DNA of 64,000 nucleotides from Inquilinus limosus DSM 16000 (lineage in GTDB: Bacteria > Pseudomonadota > Alphaproteobacteria > DSM-16000 > Inquilinaceae). The position numbers were made by a program, and so were the translations under genes. The stretch is taken from positions 334,632-398,631 of the forward strand of contig NZ_KE383985.1 in the NCBI RefSeq assembly GCF_000423185.1. The letters are read 5' to 3'. A model generated the notes under the pieces. That model was given only the letters and a program-made list of their open reading frames with translations. It did no database searches and was not told where the DNA came from. How positions within the stretch are numbered: position 1 is the stretch's first letter; the number at the start of each line of letters is the position of its first letter. Positions 1-8,964 of the stretch are shown piece by piece.

Positions 1-943
1 CGGCGAAGAAGCTGACCAGCGCCGGGGCGTAGACCGGATGCGCCTCGACCGGGCCGGGCACCCAGCCCCAGCGGTCGTCGACATAGGTCCAGCGGCCGTA
101 ATGGAACGGGGCGAAGCCCCAGGGCTGGTCGTCGATCCAGGTCCAGCCCCAGCGGTCGTCATAGGTCCAGCGGCCGTAGCGGTACGGCACCCAGCCGGAC
201 GGTACGTCGGTCGGGTACCAGACGGCGCCGTAGGCCGGCGTTTCCTTCCAGCTGCCGGCGGCCTCCAGGTCCTGCCAGCCGGTCATGGCGCGCGGGACGT
301 ATCGCGGCGCCGCGGCGGCCGTCCGGATCCGGCCATCGGCCCAGTCGTCCAGCGGGCTGCGGTCGGCCGACTGCGCCAGGGTGGTGCTGAACGGATCGCT
401 GCCGCTGACCACGCCGGTCTCGCCGCCCTGGATGTCGACCGGCCCGTCCGGTCTGCCTTCGATCTGCGCCTCGCCGGAGAACACCACCACCTGGGTCGGG
501 TCCTGGGTGGTGCCGGCGTCGATCCGGTACTCGCCCGGCCGCTCCAGCGTGACCGTGCCGCGCGGCGTGTCGACGGTCCAGGTCTCGCCCGCCTCCAGGT
601 CGGCGATGTCGATATTGACCGATCCCTGGTCCAGCGTGGCGGCGAAGGCGGCATCGTCCAGCCTCTGGATGTCCAGCTCGGCCTGGTCGCCGAGATGCAG
701 CTCGGCCGGGCCGATCTCCAGCTCGGCGCGGGCCTGCGGCTCGGTCCAGAACGACATGCCGGTGGTCACCGGCTGGTTGCGGGCGGCCACCGCCCAGGGC
801 TGGCTCGCATCGGGGCGCAGCGACACCGCGCCCGAGATGTCGGCCAGCCGCCCGACCCGGGCTGGCGGATCGTCCGCCCGCGCCGGCACCGCGCCGCACA
901 GCAGGGCCGCCGCGGCGACCCCTGCCAGGATCTGCGCTCTCAT
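1..943 (-). CDS. FecR/DUF6600-type exported protein (partial, runs off left edge)
   Basis: The reading frame starts at the ATG at 943 and continues past base 1, so the C-terminus is missing. Residues 1-23 form a clean Sec signal peptide (MRAQILAGVAAAALLCGAVPARA). The next roughly 110 residues read like a FecR-type beta domain (ADISGAVSLRP..., a stretch ending in a TVDTPRGTVTL strand). The C-terminal part has two copies of a W/Y/G-rich motif, GRWTYDDRWGW and GRWTYVDDRWGW, typical of DUF6600 proteins. These are predicted periplasmic or envelope proteins of unknown role; no sigma/anti-sigma pair is visible beside it. A start codon further upstream is unlikely because the signal peptide begins exactly here. 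Confidence 0.8.
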   Translation of the reverse strand, partial: MRAQILAGVAAAALLCGAVPARADDPPARVGRLADISGAVSLRPDASQPWAVAARNQPVTTGMSFWTEPQARAELEIGPAELHLGDQAELDIQRLDDAAFAATLDQGSVNIDIADLEAGETWTVDTPRGTVTLERPGEYRIDAGTTQDPTQVVVFSGEAQIEGRPDGPVDIQGGETGVVSGSDPFSTTLAQSADRSPLDDWADGRIRTAAAAPRYVPRAMTGWQDLEAAGSWKETPAYGAVWYPTDVPSGWVPYRYGRWTYDDRWGWTWIDDQPWGFAPFHYGRWTYVDDRWGWVPGPVEAHPVYAPALVSFFA

Positions 944-1124
944 CCGTTCCTCCTCGGCCGCCGGTGCCACCGGCAGGGCGGCCCGACATCCCCGTTCGGC
1001 GCCGGCGGCGGGACGGGGCCCGGTGCCGGCGCGAGCGCACGTCCGCAGCCCTGAAGCTAAGCGGGGCGGGATTGCGCGAGGCTGACCATCGGATGAATTC
1101 GCGGTGAGGTGGCCGGCCGCCGGT

Positions 1125-3227
1125 TCAGTTCAGCAGGCGGTCGATCTCGGCCTTCAGCTCGGGGTCGTCCGGCATGCGGCCGGCCGAGGCCAGCACCGCG
1201 GCGCGCAGGAACAGGGCCTGGGCCGTCAGTTCGTCGACGCCGTCCTCCGCCTGGGCCATCACCTGCTCGATCTGGTCCAGCCGCTCGGCCATGCGGTCGG
1301 CCGTGGCGCCGTCCAGCGGCTCGGCCTTCGCCGTGCCGACCGCCTCCAGCAGGTCGGCGGCGACGATGCGCAGGCCCAGCCAGGCCGTCGCCGCCTCGAG
1401 CGCCTGCCGCGACCGCCGGTTCTCGCCGCCGCCCAGCCGGCCGATCAGCGGCGCCGCCGCGGTCAGGCTGCGCCGGGCGTCGGCCCGTGCGTCGAGGGCC
1501 TGGGCCGCCTGCACCAGCAGCAGGTCGGCGTCGAGCATCTGCGTCGATTCGGCGCCGTGCTCGAGCAGCGCCCTGCCCACCAGCTCGTAGCGGCCGGCCT
1601 GCACCGCCTGCATCTCGCCATTGGCGGCATGGCCGCGCATCCGGGCGTAGAATTCGGCGAAGGGATCCGGCGCCGCGGGGGCTGCGTCCGGCGCGGGGGG
1701 CGCCGTCACCACCGGCGGCTGCGGCCAGTGGCGCAGAGCCTCGATCAACCGGGCGGCGACGCGGGCCGACGGCACGGCCTCCGGTTCGGCCGCCGCTTCC
1801 GGGGGCTGGGTCGGGGCGATCGGGGCGGCCGGCGCCTGCTGGGCGGGCGGTGCCGGCGGCGCGGTCTCGGCAGCCGGCGGCGGAGGGGTCTCGGCCGCAG
1901 GCGTCGATGCTTGGGCGGTTATCGACGCTGGAGGCGCCGGGCTCGCAGCGGCGGCCGGCGGCTCCGCGGGCGCGGGGGACCGGGCCGGCGGTTCCGCCGC
2001 AGGCGGCGGCTCGGCGGCCGGCGGCAAGGGGGCGGCCGGCGGCGCTTCAGCCGAGGCGGATGTCTGTGGTGCCGGCGCCGCGGGGGCTTCGGCCGACGCC
2101 AGGGGCGTCTGCCCGGAAGCGGAGGAGGGCGCCGGCGGTGCCGGCTGGGCAGCCGCCGCAGCGGCCGTTGCGGCCTCCGCCGCCTGGACCAGCGGTCGGG
2201 GCGGCGCCGTCGCCGGGTCGGCCAGCAGCGCATCGGCCTGGGCACGGGTCAGGCGGCCGGTCGGGGCGGCGCCGGCGGCGCGCTGATAGACGGCGATCGC
2301 CCGCCGGGTGGCGTCGCCGAACAGGCCGTCGACCGGGCTGCGGTAATGGCCCAGCGCGGCCAGGCGCTGCTGGATCCGGCGCCGCTGCGCCGTGCTCAGC
2401 GTCGGTTCGGCCTCCTCCGGCGCCGGCGGGCCGATCAGCCTGTCGGCCTGGTCCTGCAGCGCCTGCAGCGACTGACGGTCGGCGGCGGCGCGGTCGCGGA
2501 TCGCCGCGGCCTGGGTGCAGTCCGGGCCCTGCGTCGCGGCGCGCGCATCGATGGTGTCGACGCGCTGGCGCTGCTCGGCAATGTCGTCGGCGACCGCCAG
2601 GGCCCCGGTGCGGCCGGCCAGCGGATCGGCGGCCTCCAGATCGCGCAGGCGCCGACTGGTGCGGTCGAGGACCGTGGCCGTGTCGGCCTGCACCGACCGG
2701 GCGTCGTCGACCAGCGCCGGACAGGCCTGCGGGCCGCCGGGCAGGGCGCCGGTCGGGGTCGAGGCGATCCGGTCGGCCAGCCGGTTCGCCCGCCGGGCCT
2801 CGGCGTCCAGCCGGCGGGCCAGGCTGCCCAGCCGCTCGCTCTGCAGGTCGGGCCGGCCGCACTGGCCGATGATGGTGCGATAGGCCGCCTGGGCCCGCCG
2901 CAGCTTCGCCGACAGGCCCTGGGCCTGGGCTGCCGTCTGGGCCGCCTGGTCGATCGAGGCGCGGGTGGTGCCGGTGCCGGCCTCGCGCTCGATCCGGTCG
3001 ATCCGCGCCCGCACCCGGCCCAGATCGCTCTCCGCCGTGGTCGCCAGCACATGCGCCTCGGCCTCGGTCTGGGCGCAGCTCTGCGACCGGCTCGGCCGGG
3101 CCGGCTCCTCGAACTGGCGGCGGATGCTGCTGAAGAAATCGTCCAGCCCGTCCGCCCGCGCCGGTCCGGCCGCGGCGGCGAGGGCCAGCGCGACGGCGAG
3201 GCTAGGGGCGATCCGGGCGATCTTCAT
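1125..3227 (-). CDS. Exported protein with peptidoglycan-binding (PGBD1) domain and long Pro/Ala linker
   Basis: 700 residues. The first 25 residues are a signal peptide ending in AGPARA. Residues about 40-270 are helical and coiled-coil-like with scattered cysteines. A PF01471-type peptidoglycan-binding domain follows at about 275-335 (RRIQQRLAALGHY, then DGLFGDATRRAI). Residues about 345-510 are an extremely Pro/Ala-rich low-complexity linker, and the last 190 residues are alpha-helical. It probably sits in the periplasm bound to the wall; no catalytic domain was recognised. The start overlaps the end of the upstream DedA gene by 26 bases, so the two are probably cotranscribed and coupled. 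Confidence 0.8.
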   Translation of the reverse strand: MKIARIAPSLAVALALAAAAGPARADGLDDFFSSIRRQFEEPARPSRSQSCAQTEAEAHVLATTAESDLGRVRARIDRIEREAGTGTTRASIDQAAQTAAQAQGLSAKLRRAQAAYRTIIGQCGRPDLQSERLGSLARRLDAEARRANRLADRIASTPTGALPGGPQACPALVDDARSVQADTATVLDRTSRRLRDLEAADPLAGRTGALAVADDIAEQRQRVDTIDARAATQGPDCTQAAAIRDRAAADRQSLQALQDQADRLIGPPAPEEAEPTLSTAQRRRIQQRLAALGHYRSPVDGLFGDATRRAIAVYQRAAGAAPTGRLTRAQADALLADPATAPPRPLVQAAEAATAAAAAAQPAPPAPSSASGQTPLASAEAPAAPAPQTSASAEAPPAAPLPPAAEPPPAAEPPARSPAPAEPPAAAASPAPPASITAQASTPAAETPPPPAAETAPPAPPAQQAPAAPIAPTQPPEAAAEPEAVPSARVAARLIEALRHWPQPPVVTAPPAPDAAPAAPDPFAEFYARMRGHAANGEMQAVQAGRYELVGRALLEHGAESTQMLDADLLLVQAAQALDARADARRSLTAAAPLIGRLGGGENRRSRQALEAATAWLGLRIVAADLLEAVGTAKAEPLDGATADRMAERLDQIEQVMAQAEDGVDELTAQALFLRAAVLASAGRMPDDPELKAEIDRLLN

Positions 3228-3852
3228 GCGGGGTCTTGCTCTTGCGGGCCAGCAGGCGGAACGCCGCCATGACGCCGGCCAACGTCATGACGACCAGGAG
3301 TATGATCAGCAGCGGCGCCGCTTCTTCAATGCCGAAGATGCGGCTCAGCGTCTCGCCGGCGAACCAGCCGAGCCCGACCCAGATCGGCGCCCAGGCGATC
3401 GCGGAGGCGATGTTGGCGATCTGGAACGGGATCTGGCGCATCCCCATCATGCCGGCCACCAGAGGAATCACGGCGCGGACCGGGCCGAGGAAACGGCCGA
3501 TGAAGACGCTGATGCCGCCCCAGCGGGCGAAGAAGTTCCGGCCGGTCCGCAGCATCTGCGGGTGCCGGGTGAACGGCCAGATCCGCTCCACCCGATGTTC
3601 CAGCCATGCCCCGATCCAGTAGGAGACGGCGTCGCCCAGCACGGCGCCGGCGATCGCCCAGGGGATCACGTTCCACGGGCTCAGCGTGCCGGATTGGATC
3701 AGCGTGCCGGCGGCGACCAGCACGGCGGTGGCCGGCAGCAGCAGGCTGAGGACGACGAAGGATTCACCGAAGGCGAAGACCAGGATGATCGGCCCGGCCC
3801 AGCCGGCATGGGTGCCGATGAAGGCGATCGTCTGGTCGATGAAGCCCTGCAC
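3202..3852 (-). CDS. DedA family (SNARE-associated) membrane protein
   Basis: 216 residues, the usual DedA length. It carries the family layout: an amphipathic N-terminus, a glycine-rich segment (FAFGESFVVLSLLLPATAVLV), the conserved GAVLGDAVSYWIG and the FIGRFLGPVRAVIPLVAGMMGM block with the arginines typical of the family, then C-terminal membrane helices. DedA proteins act in the inner membrane, and several are now thought to flip undecaprenyl phosphate or phosphatidylethanolamine; which lipid this one handles cannot be read from the sequence. It overlaps the downstream peptidoglycan-binding-domain gene by 26 bases, which is consistent with an envelope role. Confidence 0.9.
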   Translation of the reverse strand: MQGFIDQTIAFIGTHAGWAGPIILVFAFGESFVVLSLLLPATAVLVAAGTLIQSGTLSPWNVIPWAIAGAVLGDAVSYWIGAWLEHRVERIWPFTRHPQMLRTGRNFFARWGGISVFIGRFLGPVRAVIPLVAGMMGMRQIPFQIANIASAIAWAPIWVGLGWFAGETLSRIFGIEEAAPLLIILLVVMTLAGVMAAFRLLARKSKTPHEDRPDRP

Positions 3853-3911
3853 GCGCCAAACCTCTCCTGGCCGATCTCAGCGGCGCCCCGTATCGACGGC
3901 AAAAGCGGCGA

Positions 3912-4643
3912 TCAGAGGGCGAGGATGCGGTCGGGCGCGTCGGAGAAGACGCCGGCCACGCCGAGATCGAACAACGTGCGGGCCCGCTCCGGGTCGTTGA
4001 CCGTGTAGGCCAGGACCGGCCGGCCGGTGGCGCGGTATTCGGCGATCGTCTCCGGCGTCTCCTTCTCGTGGCTGACATTGATGGTGGCGGCGCCGATGGC
4101 GTCGGCATTGGCGGCCCAGACCGCCGGCCGCTCCCAGATCAGATAGCCGCGCGGCCAGTCGGGCGCGATCTCGCGGGCCTTCATCAGGCTCTCGATGGCG
4201 AAGCTGGAGATCAGCGGCTTCGGCCGGTCGGCGGGCCACAGCCGCTGCGCCGCCGCCAGCGCCACCTCGGCGGTCTCGACCTCGCGGCCCGGGCAGGGCT
4301 TGATCTCGATGTTGACGGCCAGGCCCAGCTCCAGTGCCAGGGTCAGCACCTCGTCCAGGGTCGGGATCCGCTCGCCGCGGAACTCGGGCGCGAATTTGCG
4401 GCCGGCGTCGAGCATGCGCAGCGCCGCGAAATCGGCGTTGGCGACGGCGCCGCTGCCGTCGGTGGTGCGGTCCAGCGTGTCGTCATGGATCACCACCGGC
4501 ACCCGGTTGCGGGTCAGCTTGACGTCGAACTCGATCATCTCGACGCCCAGCGCGGCGGCCTTGCGAATCGAGGCCAGGGTGTTCTCCGGCGCATGGGCCG
4601 CGGCGCCGCGATGGCCGATGACTCGGGGCAGGGTCAGGGTCAT
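3912..4643 (-). CDS. Glycerophosphodiester phosphodiesterase
   Basis: 243 residues from the ATG at 4643. The open frame extends further upstream, but the family alignment begins at MTLTLPRVIGHRGAAAHAPENT. The GDPD active-site signature is present: HRG with PENT at residues 10-21, the metal ligands in EFDVKLT, the general acid in HDDTLDRTT, and NIEIKP. The C-terminal half contains the TVNDPERA and GVFSDAPDRI segments of UgpQ-type cytoplasmic enzymes. The protein has no signal peptide, so it probably hydrolyses imported glycerophosphodiesters to sn-glycerol 3-phosphate plus alcohol in the cytosol. The start faces the divergent ychF gene. Confidence 0.88.
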   Translation of the reverse strand: MTLTLPRVIGHRGAAAHAPENTLASIRKAAALGVEMIEFDVKLTRNRVPVVIHDDTLDRTTDGSGAVANADFAALRMLDAGRKFAPEFRGERIPTLDEVLTLALELGLAVNIEIKPCPGREVETAEVALAAAQRLWPADRPKPLISSFAIESLMKAREIAPDWPRGYLIWERPAVWAANADAIGAATINVSHEKETPETIAEYRATGRPVLAYTVNDPERARTLFDLGVAGVFSDAPDRILAL

Positions 4644-4876
4644 GGGGCTGGTCTCCGGGGGCGTCGAGGGCACTGCGGGAGGCGGTTTTCGGCTGGATGA
4701 AACGGTCCGGCTCACTCGCCCGGACGGAAAATGCCGGCAGCTCGTCAGGACGGTCTTCCCTCTCAGGTGCCACCCTCGCCGAGCCGGCGTCAAGTGCGGC
4801 GGCCCCGGCCGCGACTCCCCACGCCGGACCATCCGTGCTAGACGGGCCCCCGATTCGAGAGATCCGGACGAGACCC

Positions 4877-5971
4877 ATGGGATTCAATTGCGGCATCGTC
4901 GGCCTGCCCAATGTCGGCAAGTCGACGCTGTTCAACGCGCTGACCTCCACCCAGGCGGCGGAGGCGGCGAACTACCCGTTCTGCACGATCGAGCCGAACA
5001 CCGGCCGCGTCGGCGTGCCCGATCCGCGGCTGGACAGGCTGGCGGCGATCGCGGGCTCGGCCAAGATCATCCCGACGCAGCTGGAGTTCGTCGACATCGC
5101 CGGGCTGGTCCGCGGCGCCTCGAAGGGCGAGGGGCTGGGCAACCAGTTCCTGGCCAATATCCGCGAGACCGACGCGGTCCTGCACGTGCTGCGCTGCTTC
5201 GAGGGCGACGTCACCCATGTCGAGGGGTCGGTCGACCCGGTGCGCGACGCCGAGACGGTCGAGACCGAGCTGATGCTGGCCGACATGGAGAGCCTGGAGC
5301 GGCGGGTGCAGTCCGCCGCCAAGCGCGCCAAGGGCGGCGACAAGGAGGCCAAGGCCGAGATCGACCTGATGGAGCGGGCGCTGGCGGTGCTGCGCGAGGG
5401 CAAGCCGGCCCGCACGGTCGAGCTGTCGGCGGAGGAGCGCGAGCCGTTCCGGCGGCTGGCGCTCTTGACCTCCAAGCCCGTGCTCTATGTCTGCAACGTG
5501 GCGGAGGAGGAGGCGGCAACCGGCAACGCCCACTCGGCCCGGGTCGAGGCGATGGCCAAGGCCCAGGGCGCCGAGGCGGTGGTGATCTCCGCCGCCATCG
5601 AGGCCGAGCTGGCGCAGCTTCCGCCCGAGGAGAAGCAGGAATTCCTGGCCTCGATCGGGCTCGAGGAGCCGGGGCTGAACAAGGTGATCCGCGCCGGCTA
5701 CAAGCTGCTCGGCCTCCTCACCTTCTTCACCGTCGGCCCGAAGGAAGCGCGGGCCTGGACGGTCACGGTGGGCGCCACCGCGCCGGAGGCTGCGGGGGTG
5801 ATCCACACCGACTTCCAGCGCGGCTTCATCAAGGCCGAGACCATCGACTACGACAGCTATGTCGCCCTGGGTGGCGAGCAGGGGGCCAAGGACGCCGGCA
5901 AGATGCGGCAGGAAGGCAAGGACTACGTCGTCCGCGACGGCGACATCTTCCACTTCCGCTTCAACGTGTGA
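4877..5971 (+). CDS. ychF: Redox-regulated ATPase/GTPase YchF (Obg family)
   Basis: 364 residues from the ATG at 4877, matching the about 363-residue family length; the longer open frame upstream has no family similarity. The P-loop GLPNVGKST lies at residues 8-16, followed by [10 protein letters not shown] (switch I region), DIAGLV (G3) and a coiled-coil helical insert at about 120-200. The C-terminal TGS-like domain holds [13 protein letters not shown] and ends in [13 protein letters not shown]. YchF is a near-universal ribosome-associated ATPase linked to stress responses. It often neighbours pth, which here lies about 3.5 kb downstream on the other strand. Confidence 0.97.
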   Translation: MGFNCGIVGLPNVGKSTLFNALTSTQAAEAANYPFCTIEPNTGRVGVPDPRLDRLAAIAGSAKIIPTQLEFVDIAGLVRGASKGEGLGNQFLANIRETDAVLHVLRCFEGDVTHVEGSVDPVRDAETVETELMLADMESLERRVQSAAKRAKGGDKEAKAEIDLMERALAVLREGKPARTVELSAEEREPFRRLALLTSKPVLYVCNVAEEEAATGNAHSARVEAMAKAQGAEAVVISAAIEAELAQLPPEEKQEFLASIGLEEPGLNKVIRAGYKLLGLLTFFTVGPKEARAWTVTVGATAPEAAGVIHTDFQRGFIKAETIDYDSYVALGGEQGAKDAGKMRQEGKDYVVRDGDIFHFRFNV

Positions 5972-5994
5972 CCCTCGGCTCCGTCTTCCCTCGA

Positions 5995-6089
5995 CGTCAT
6001 CCCCGCGAAAGCGGGGATCTCTTCAGCATCCCTCCGAGATCCCGTGTCTGCGCCGCGGCACTCCGCGCCGCAGCGCGCACGGGATGACG
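5995..6089. repeat. Intergenic palindromic repeat, GTCATCCCCGCGAAAGCGGGGAT type
   Basis: The element is bounded by CGTCAT at 5995-6000 and ATGACG at 6084-6089. Its left end is a hairpin, CCCCGCGAAAGCGGGG; the middle is imperfectly paired. Repeats with this GTCATCCCCGCGAAAGCGGGG end are widespread between genes in proteobacteria. It lies between the convergent ends of ychF and the MliC-like gene and may act as a bidirectional terminator. Confidence 0.7.
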
Positions 6090-6099
6090 AACCGGCGGA

Positions 6100-6435
6100 T
6101 CACCCCGCCGTACAGGTGGTGCTGGCGGCGCCGGCGATGCGGCTGTAGGTCGCCTGGCCGCCCTTGTCCCAGAACTCCGCGCCGTAGGGGTTGGTGTAGC
6201 GCGCGCCGCTGCCGGAGATTGCGCGCTGCAGCGTGATCGTGTTGCCGCCATCGGCCAGCACCAGCGCATCGCCGGTGAAGCCGGCGGACAAGGTGGTGCC
6301 GTCGGCGCAGCGGTAGCCGACGGTGCGGGTCGCCACGGCTTCGGTCTTCGCGGTCGGATTCGGTGTGTCGTCGCCGCAGGCGGCCAGCGCCGCGAGGGCC
6401 AGCATGGAGGTGACGAGGACCGGGCGACGGATCAT
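6100..6435 (-). CDS. MliC-type lysozyme inhibitor lipoprotein
   Basis: 111 residues starting at the ATG at 6435, chosen because the lipoprotein signal begins there: MIRRPVLVTSMLALAALAAC, with lipobox LAAC. After a short linker comes a MliC/PF09864-like domain: YRCADGTTL, a central ITLQRAISGSGARYTNP block (the SGARY motif that contacts c-type lysozyme in MliC) and EFWDKGGQATY. Cysteines in YRC and near the C-terminus (STTC) could form the family disulfide. It is probably an outer-membrane-anchored inhibitor of host or environmental lysozyme. The upstream 299 bases (6436-6734) are the divergent promoter region shared with comM. Confidence 0.82.
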   Translation of the reverse strand: MIRRPVLVTSMLALAALAACGDDTPNPTAKTEAVATRTVGYRCADGTTLSAGFTGDALVLADGGNTITLQRAISGSGARYTNPYGAEFWDKGGQATYSRIAGAASTTCTAG

Positions 6436-6662
6436 GGCTCTAGCTCCTGGCATCGTTCGGGCGGCTCCGCCGACGTGGCGGGCCGCAATGTGCCTGAACA
6501 ACGCAGCCGCAGGCCTTTTGTTCTGACGTTTCACCGCCTGTCGATCGTCCGGTACGCCGCGACTGACAGCATCGGGTCGTCGATACTGACGCAGCTCGCA
6601 TCTGATTGCGGCCGGACGGCGCCGGGAGCCATTGACAGCGCCCGCGGGATGCGAAGTAATGG

Positions 6663-6685
6663 TTGTGCTTTTGCCAAAAACACAA
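6663..6685. promoter_or_regulatory. AT-rich palindrome in the mliC/comM divergent promoter region
   Basis: Two arms, TTGTGCTTTT (6663-6672) and AAAAACACAA (6676-6685), are inverted repeats with one mismatch around a 3-base centre. It stands out in a region of 60-70% GC and lies 50 bases upstream of the comM start. It could be an operator or a transcript hairpin; no regulator is identified. Confidence 0.4.
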
Positions 6686-6734
6686 TTTCTGTATGAAGAT
6701 GCCAGCCTCTCCACACTCCTCAGGCTCCGCCTAG

Positions 6735-8255
6735 ATGGTCGCCCGGATCGCCACGGTCGCGTTCCAGGGGATCGAGACCGCGCCGGTCGACGTGCAGGTG
6801 CAGGTCTCCGGCGGCTTCTCCGGCATCACCCTGGTCGGCCTGCCGGACAAGGCGGTGGCGGAAAGCCGGGAACGGGTGCGGGCGGCGCTGCACGCCCTCG
6901 GCCTGGCCCTGCCGCCGAAGCGCATCACCGTCAACCTGGCGCCGGCGGACATGCTGAAGGAGGGCAGCCATTTCGACCTGCCGATCGCGCTCGGCCTGCT
7001 CACCGCGCTCGACGTGCTGCCGGTGCAGGAGGTCGGCCAGTACATGGCGCTGGGCGAGCTGGCGCTGGACGGGGCGCTGACCCCGGTCGCGGGCGTGCTG
7101 CCGGCGGCGCTGGGCGCGGCGGAGCGCGGGCTCGGCCTGATCTGCCCGGCCGCCTCGGGGCCGGAGGCGGCCTGGGCGGCCGATGCCGAAGGCCGCATCG
7201 ACGTGCTGGCGGCGCCGACGCTGCTGGCCCTGGTGAACCACTTCAAGGGAACCCAGGTGCTGACGCAGCCGGAGCCGCTGGTGGCGCCGGCGGACGGGCC
7301 CGGCCTCGACCTGCGCGACGTCAAGGGGCAGGAGACGGCGAAGCGGGCGCTGGAGATCGCCGCTGCCGGAAATCACAACTTGCTGATGATCGGCCCGCCC
7401 GGATCCGGCAAGTCGATGCTGGCGGCGCGGCTGCCCGGCCTGCTGCCGCCGCTGTCGCCGGCCGAGGCTCTCGAGGTGTCGATGATCCATTCGGTGGCCG
7501 GGCTCCTGGAAGGCGGGCGGCTGATGCGCCGCCGGCCGTTCCGCGATCCGCACCATTCCGCCTCGCTGCCGGCCCTGGTCGGCGGCGGCCTCAGGACCCG
7601 GCCGGGCGAGATCTCGCTGGCCCATCGCGGCGTGCTGTTCCTGGACGAGCTGCCGGAATTCGCCCGCGCCACGCTCGAATCGCTGCGCCAACCGATGGAA
7701 AGCGGCCGGGCGGTGATCGCCCGCGCCAATTCCCACATCACCTATCCGGCCCGGGTCCTGCTGGTGGCGGCGATGAACCCATGCCGCTGCGGCCATCTCG
7801 GCGATCCGGCCCTGGGCTGCGGCCGGGCGCCGCGCTGCGGCCAGGACTATCAGTCGCGCCTGTCGGGCCCGCTGCTCGACCGCATCGACCTGCATGTCGA
7901 CGTGCCCGCGGTCTCCGCCGCCGACCTGGCGCTGCCGCCGCCGGCCGAAGGCACGGCGGAGGTGGCGGCCCGGGTCGCGGCCGCGCGCGAGATCCAGGCG
8001 GCGCGCTATGCCGAAGACGGCATCGCCACCAATGCCGAGGCCGACGGCGCGGTGCTGGAACGGGTGGCGGCGCCCGATGCGGCCGGCGCCGCCCTCCTGA
8101 CCCAGGCGGCGGAGCGGCTGCGCCTCTCCGCCCGCGGCTATCACCGGGTGCTGCGCGTCGCCCGCACCCTGGCCGACCTGGCCGGCGCCGAGACCGTCGG
8201 CCGGGCCCAGATCGCCGAGGCGCTGTCCTATCGCCGGCTGGCCGTCGCCGGATAG
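6735..8255 (+). CDS. comM: YifB/ComM family Mg-chelatase-like AAA+ ATPase
   Basis: 506 residues, the standard length. The N-terminal about 170 residues are the Lon-like ChlI domain (GITLVGLPDKAVAESRERVRAA). The AAA+ domain has Walker A GPPGSGKS at about 220 and Walker B VLFLDELPEF at about 298. A zinc-like cluster, NPCRCGHLGDPALGC, follows, then QDYQSRLSGPLLDRIDLHVDVP (arginine-finger region) and a C-terminal Mg-chelatase domain. In Vibrio, ComM is a hexameric branch-migration helicase that promotes integration of transforming DNA; whether this organism is competent is unknown. It is transcribed alone. Confidence 0.93.
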   Translation: MVARIATVAFQGIETAPVDVQVQVSGGFSGITLVGLPDKAVAESRERVRAALHALGLALPPKRITVNLAPADMLKEGSHFDLPIALGLLTALDVLPVQEVGQYMALGELALDGALTPVAGVLPAALGAAERGLGLICPAASGPEAAWAADAEGRIDVLAAPTLLALVNHFKGTQVLTQPEPLVAPADGPGLDLRDVKGQETAKRALEIAAAGNHNLLMIGPPGSGKSMLAARLPGLLPPLSPAEALEVSMIHSVAGLLEGGRLMRRRPFRDPHHSASLPALVGGGLRTRPGEISLAHRGVLFLDELPEFARATLESLRQPMESGRAVIARANSHITYPARVLLVAAMNPCRCGHLGDPALGCGRAPRCGQDYQSRLSGPLLDRIDLHVDVPAVSAADLALPPPAEGTAEVAARVAAAREIQAARYAEDGIATNAEADGAVLERVAAPDAAGAALLTQAAERLRLSARGYHRVLRVARTLADLAGAETVGRAQIAEALSYRRLAVAG

Positions 8256-8454
8256 CCAGTATCGGCATCCGGTCCGGCAGTCGAATCGAGCGACAACCCA
8301 TAAAATAATAGGAAAATCCATCGGCGGCGGCAGAAAAATGCTGCCGGACCCAATCAAGCCGGGGTTGGCCATCGGCGGAATTTCTGTGATCCTGGCACGG
8401 CTCGCTTCCGTCCAGGCAATCACCTTCACCCGAATCTGACGGGGAACGCCGCCG

Positions 8455-8706
8455 ATGCGCTCGATTCTCTTGCTGTCTGTCGCGGTCCTGGCCGGCGCCT
8501 GCGTCCCGCAGCCGGCCAAGCGTTTCGTCGTGGTGGAGACCTTCAACGAGCGCGGCGCCGCGGGGGCCCAAGCCACCGCCGACCGCTACTGCGGCCAGTC
8601 CGGCCGCACCGCGCTGGCCGCCAACCGGCAGTGGAACTACATCGGCTTCCAATGCGTGGCGCCGGCCAGCACCTTGCTGGCGCAGACGCCGATCCCACCG
8701 CGCTGA
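8455..8706 (+). CDS. Small putative lipoprotein, unknown function
   Basis: 83 residues. A lipoprotein signal is visible: MRSILLLSVAVLAGAC, with lipobox LAGAC, so Cys16 would be lipidated. The mature part is about 67 residues with two further cysteines (DRYCGQSGR and FQCVAP), which could form a disulfide. No named family was recognised. The gene stands alone, preceded by 199 bases without other genes and followed at 8732-8755 by a GC hairpin. Confidence 0.65.
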   Translation: MRSILLLSVAVLAGACVPQPAKRFVVVETFNERGAAGAQATADRYCGQSGRTALAANRQWNYIGFQCVAPASTLLAQTPIPPR

Positions 8707-8731
8707 AGGAAAACCCGAGCCCCAAACAGTA

Positions 8732-8755
8732 GAGGAGCCGCCTCGGCGGCTCCTC
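8732..8755 (+). terminator. GC hairpin after the small lipoprotein gene
   Basis: Perfect 11-bp stem GAGGAGCCGCC / GGCGGCTCCTC with a 2-base loop, 26 bases after the stop codon at 8706. No strong T-run follows, so termination strength is uncertain. The remaining stretch to 8964 (about 210 bases) holds nothing I can identify. Confidence 0.5.
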
Positions 8756-8964
8756 GTGGTGCTCCTTTGTCCGCAGGCTCACCCGACGATGCCGGGTTGC
8801 CATTCTGACGGAGGTCGCCGCACGGGCGTTGCGGCTGGCCAATACGCGTTACCGGCTATGCCGACCACGTGGCTGGAGGATGCGCCCCCGGAACGATCGG
8901 ATCAAGGGGGTAGTCGTGCAGCGCAGCAAAGGTCAGCCGGGCTGCCATGTCCCGACGCGGCGGA

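Noticed and set aside
1104-3272. 722-residue plus-strand frame rich in Gly/Arg over the peptidoglycan-binding protein
   Set aside because: The minus-strand gene has a signal peptide and a recognisable PGBD1 domain; this one is its complement.
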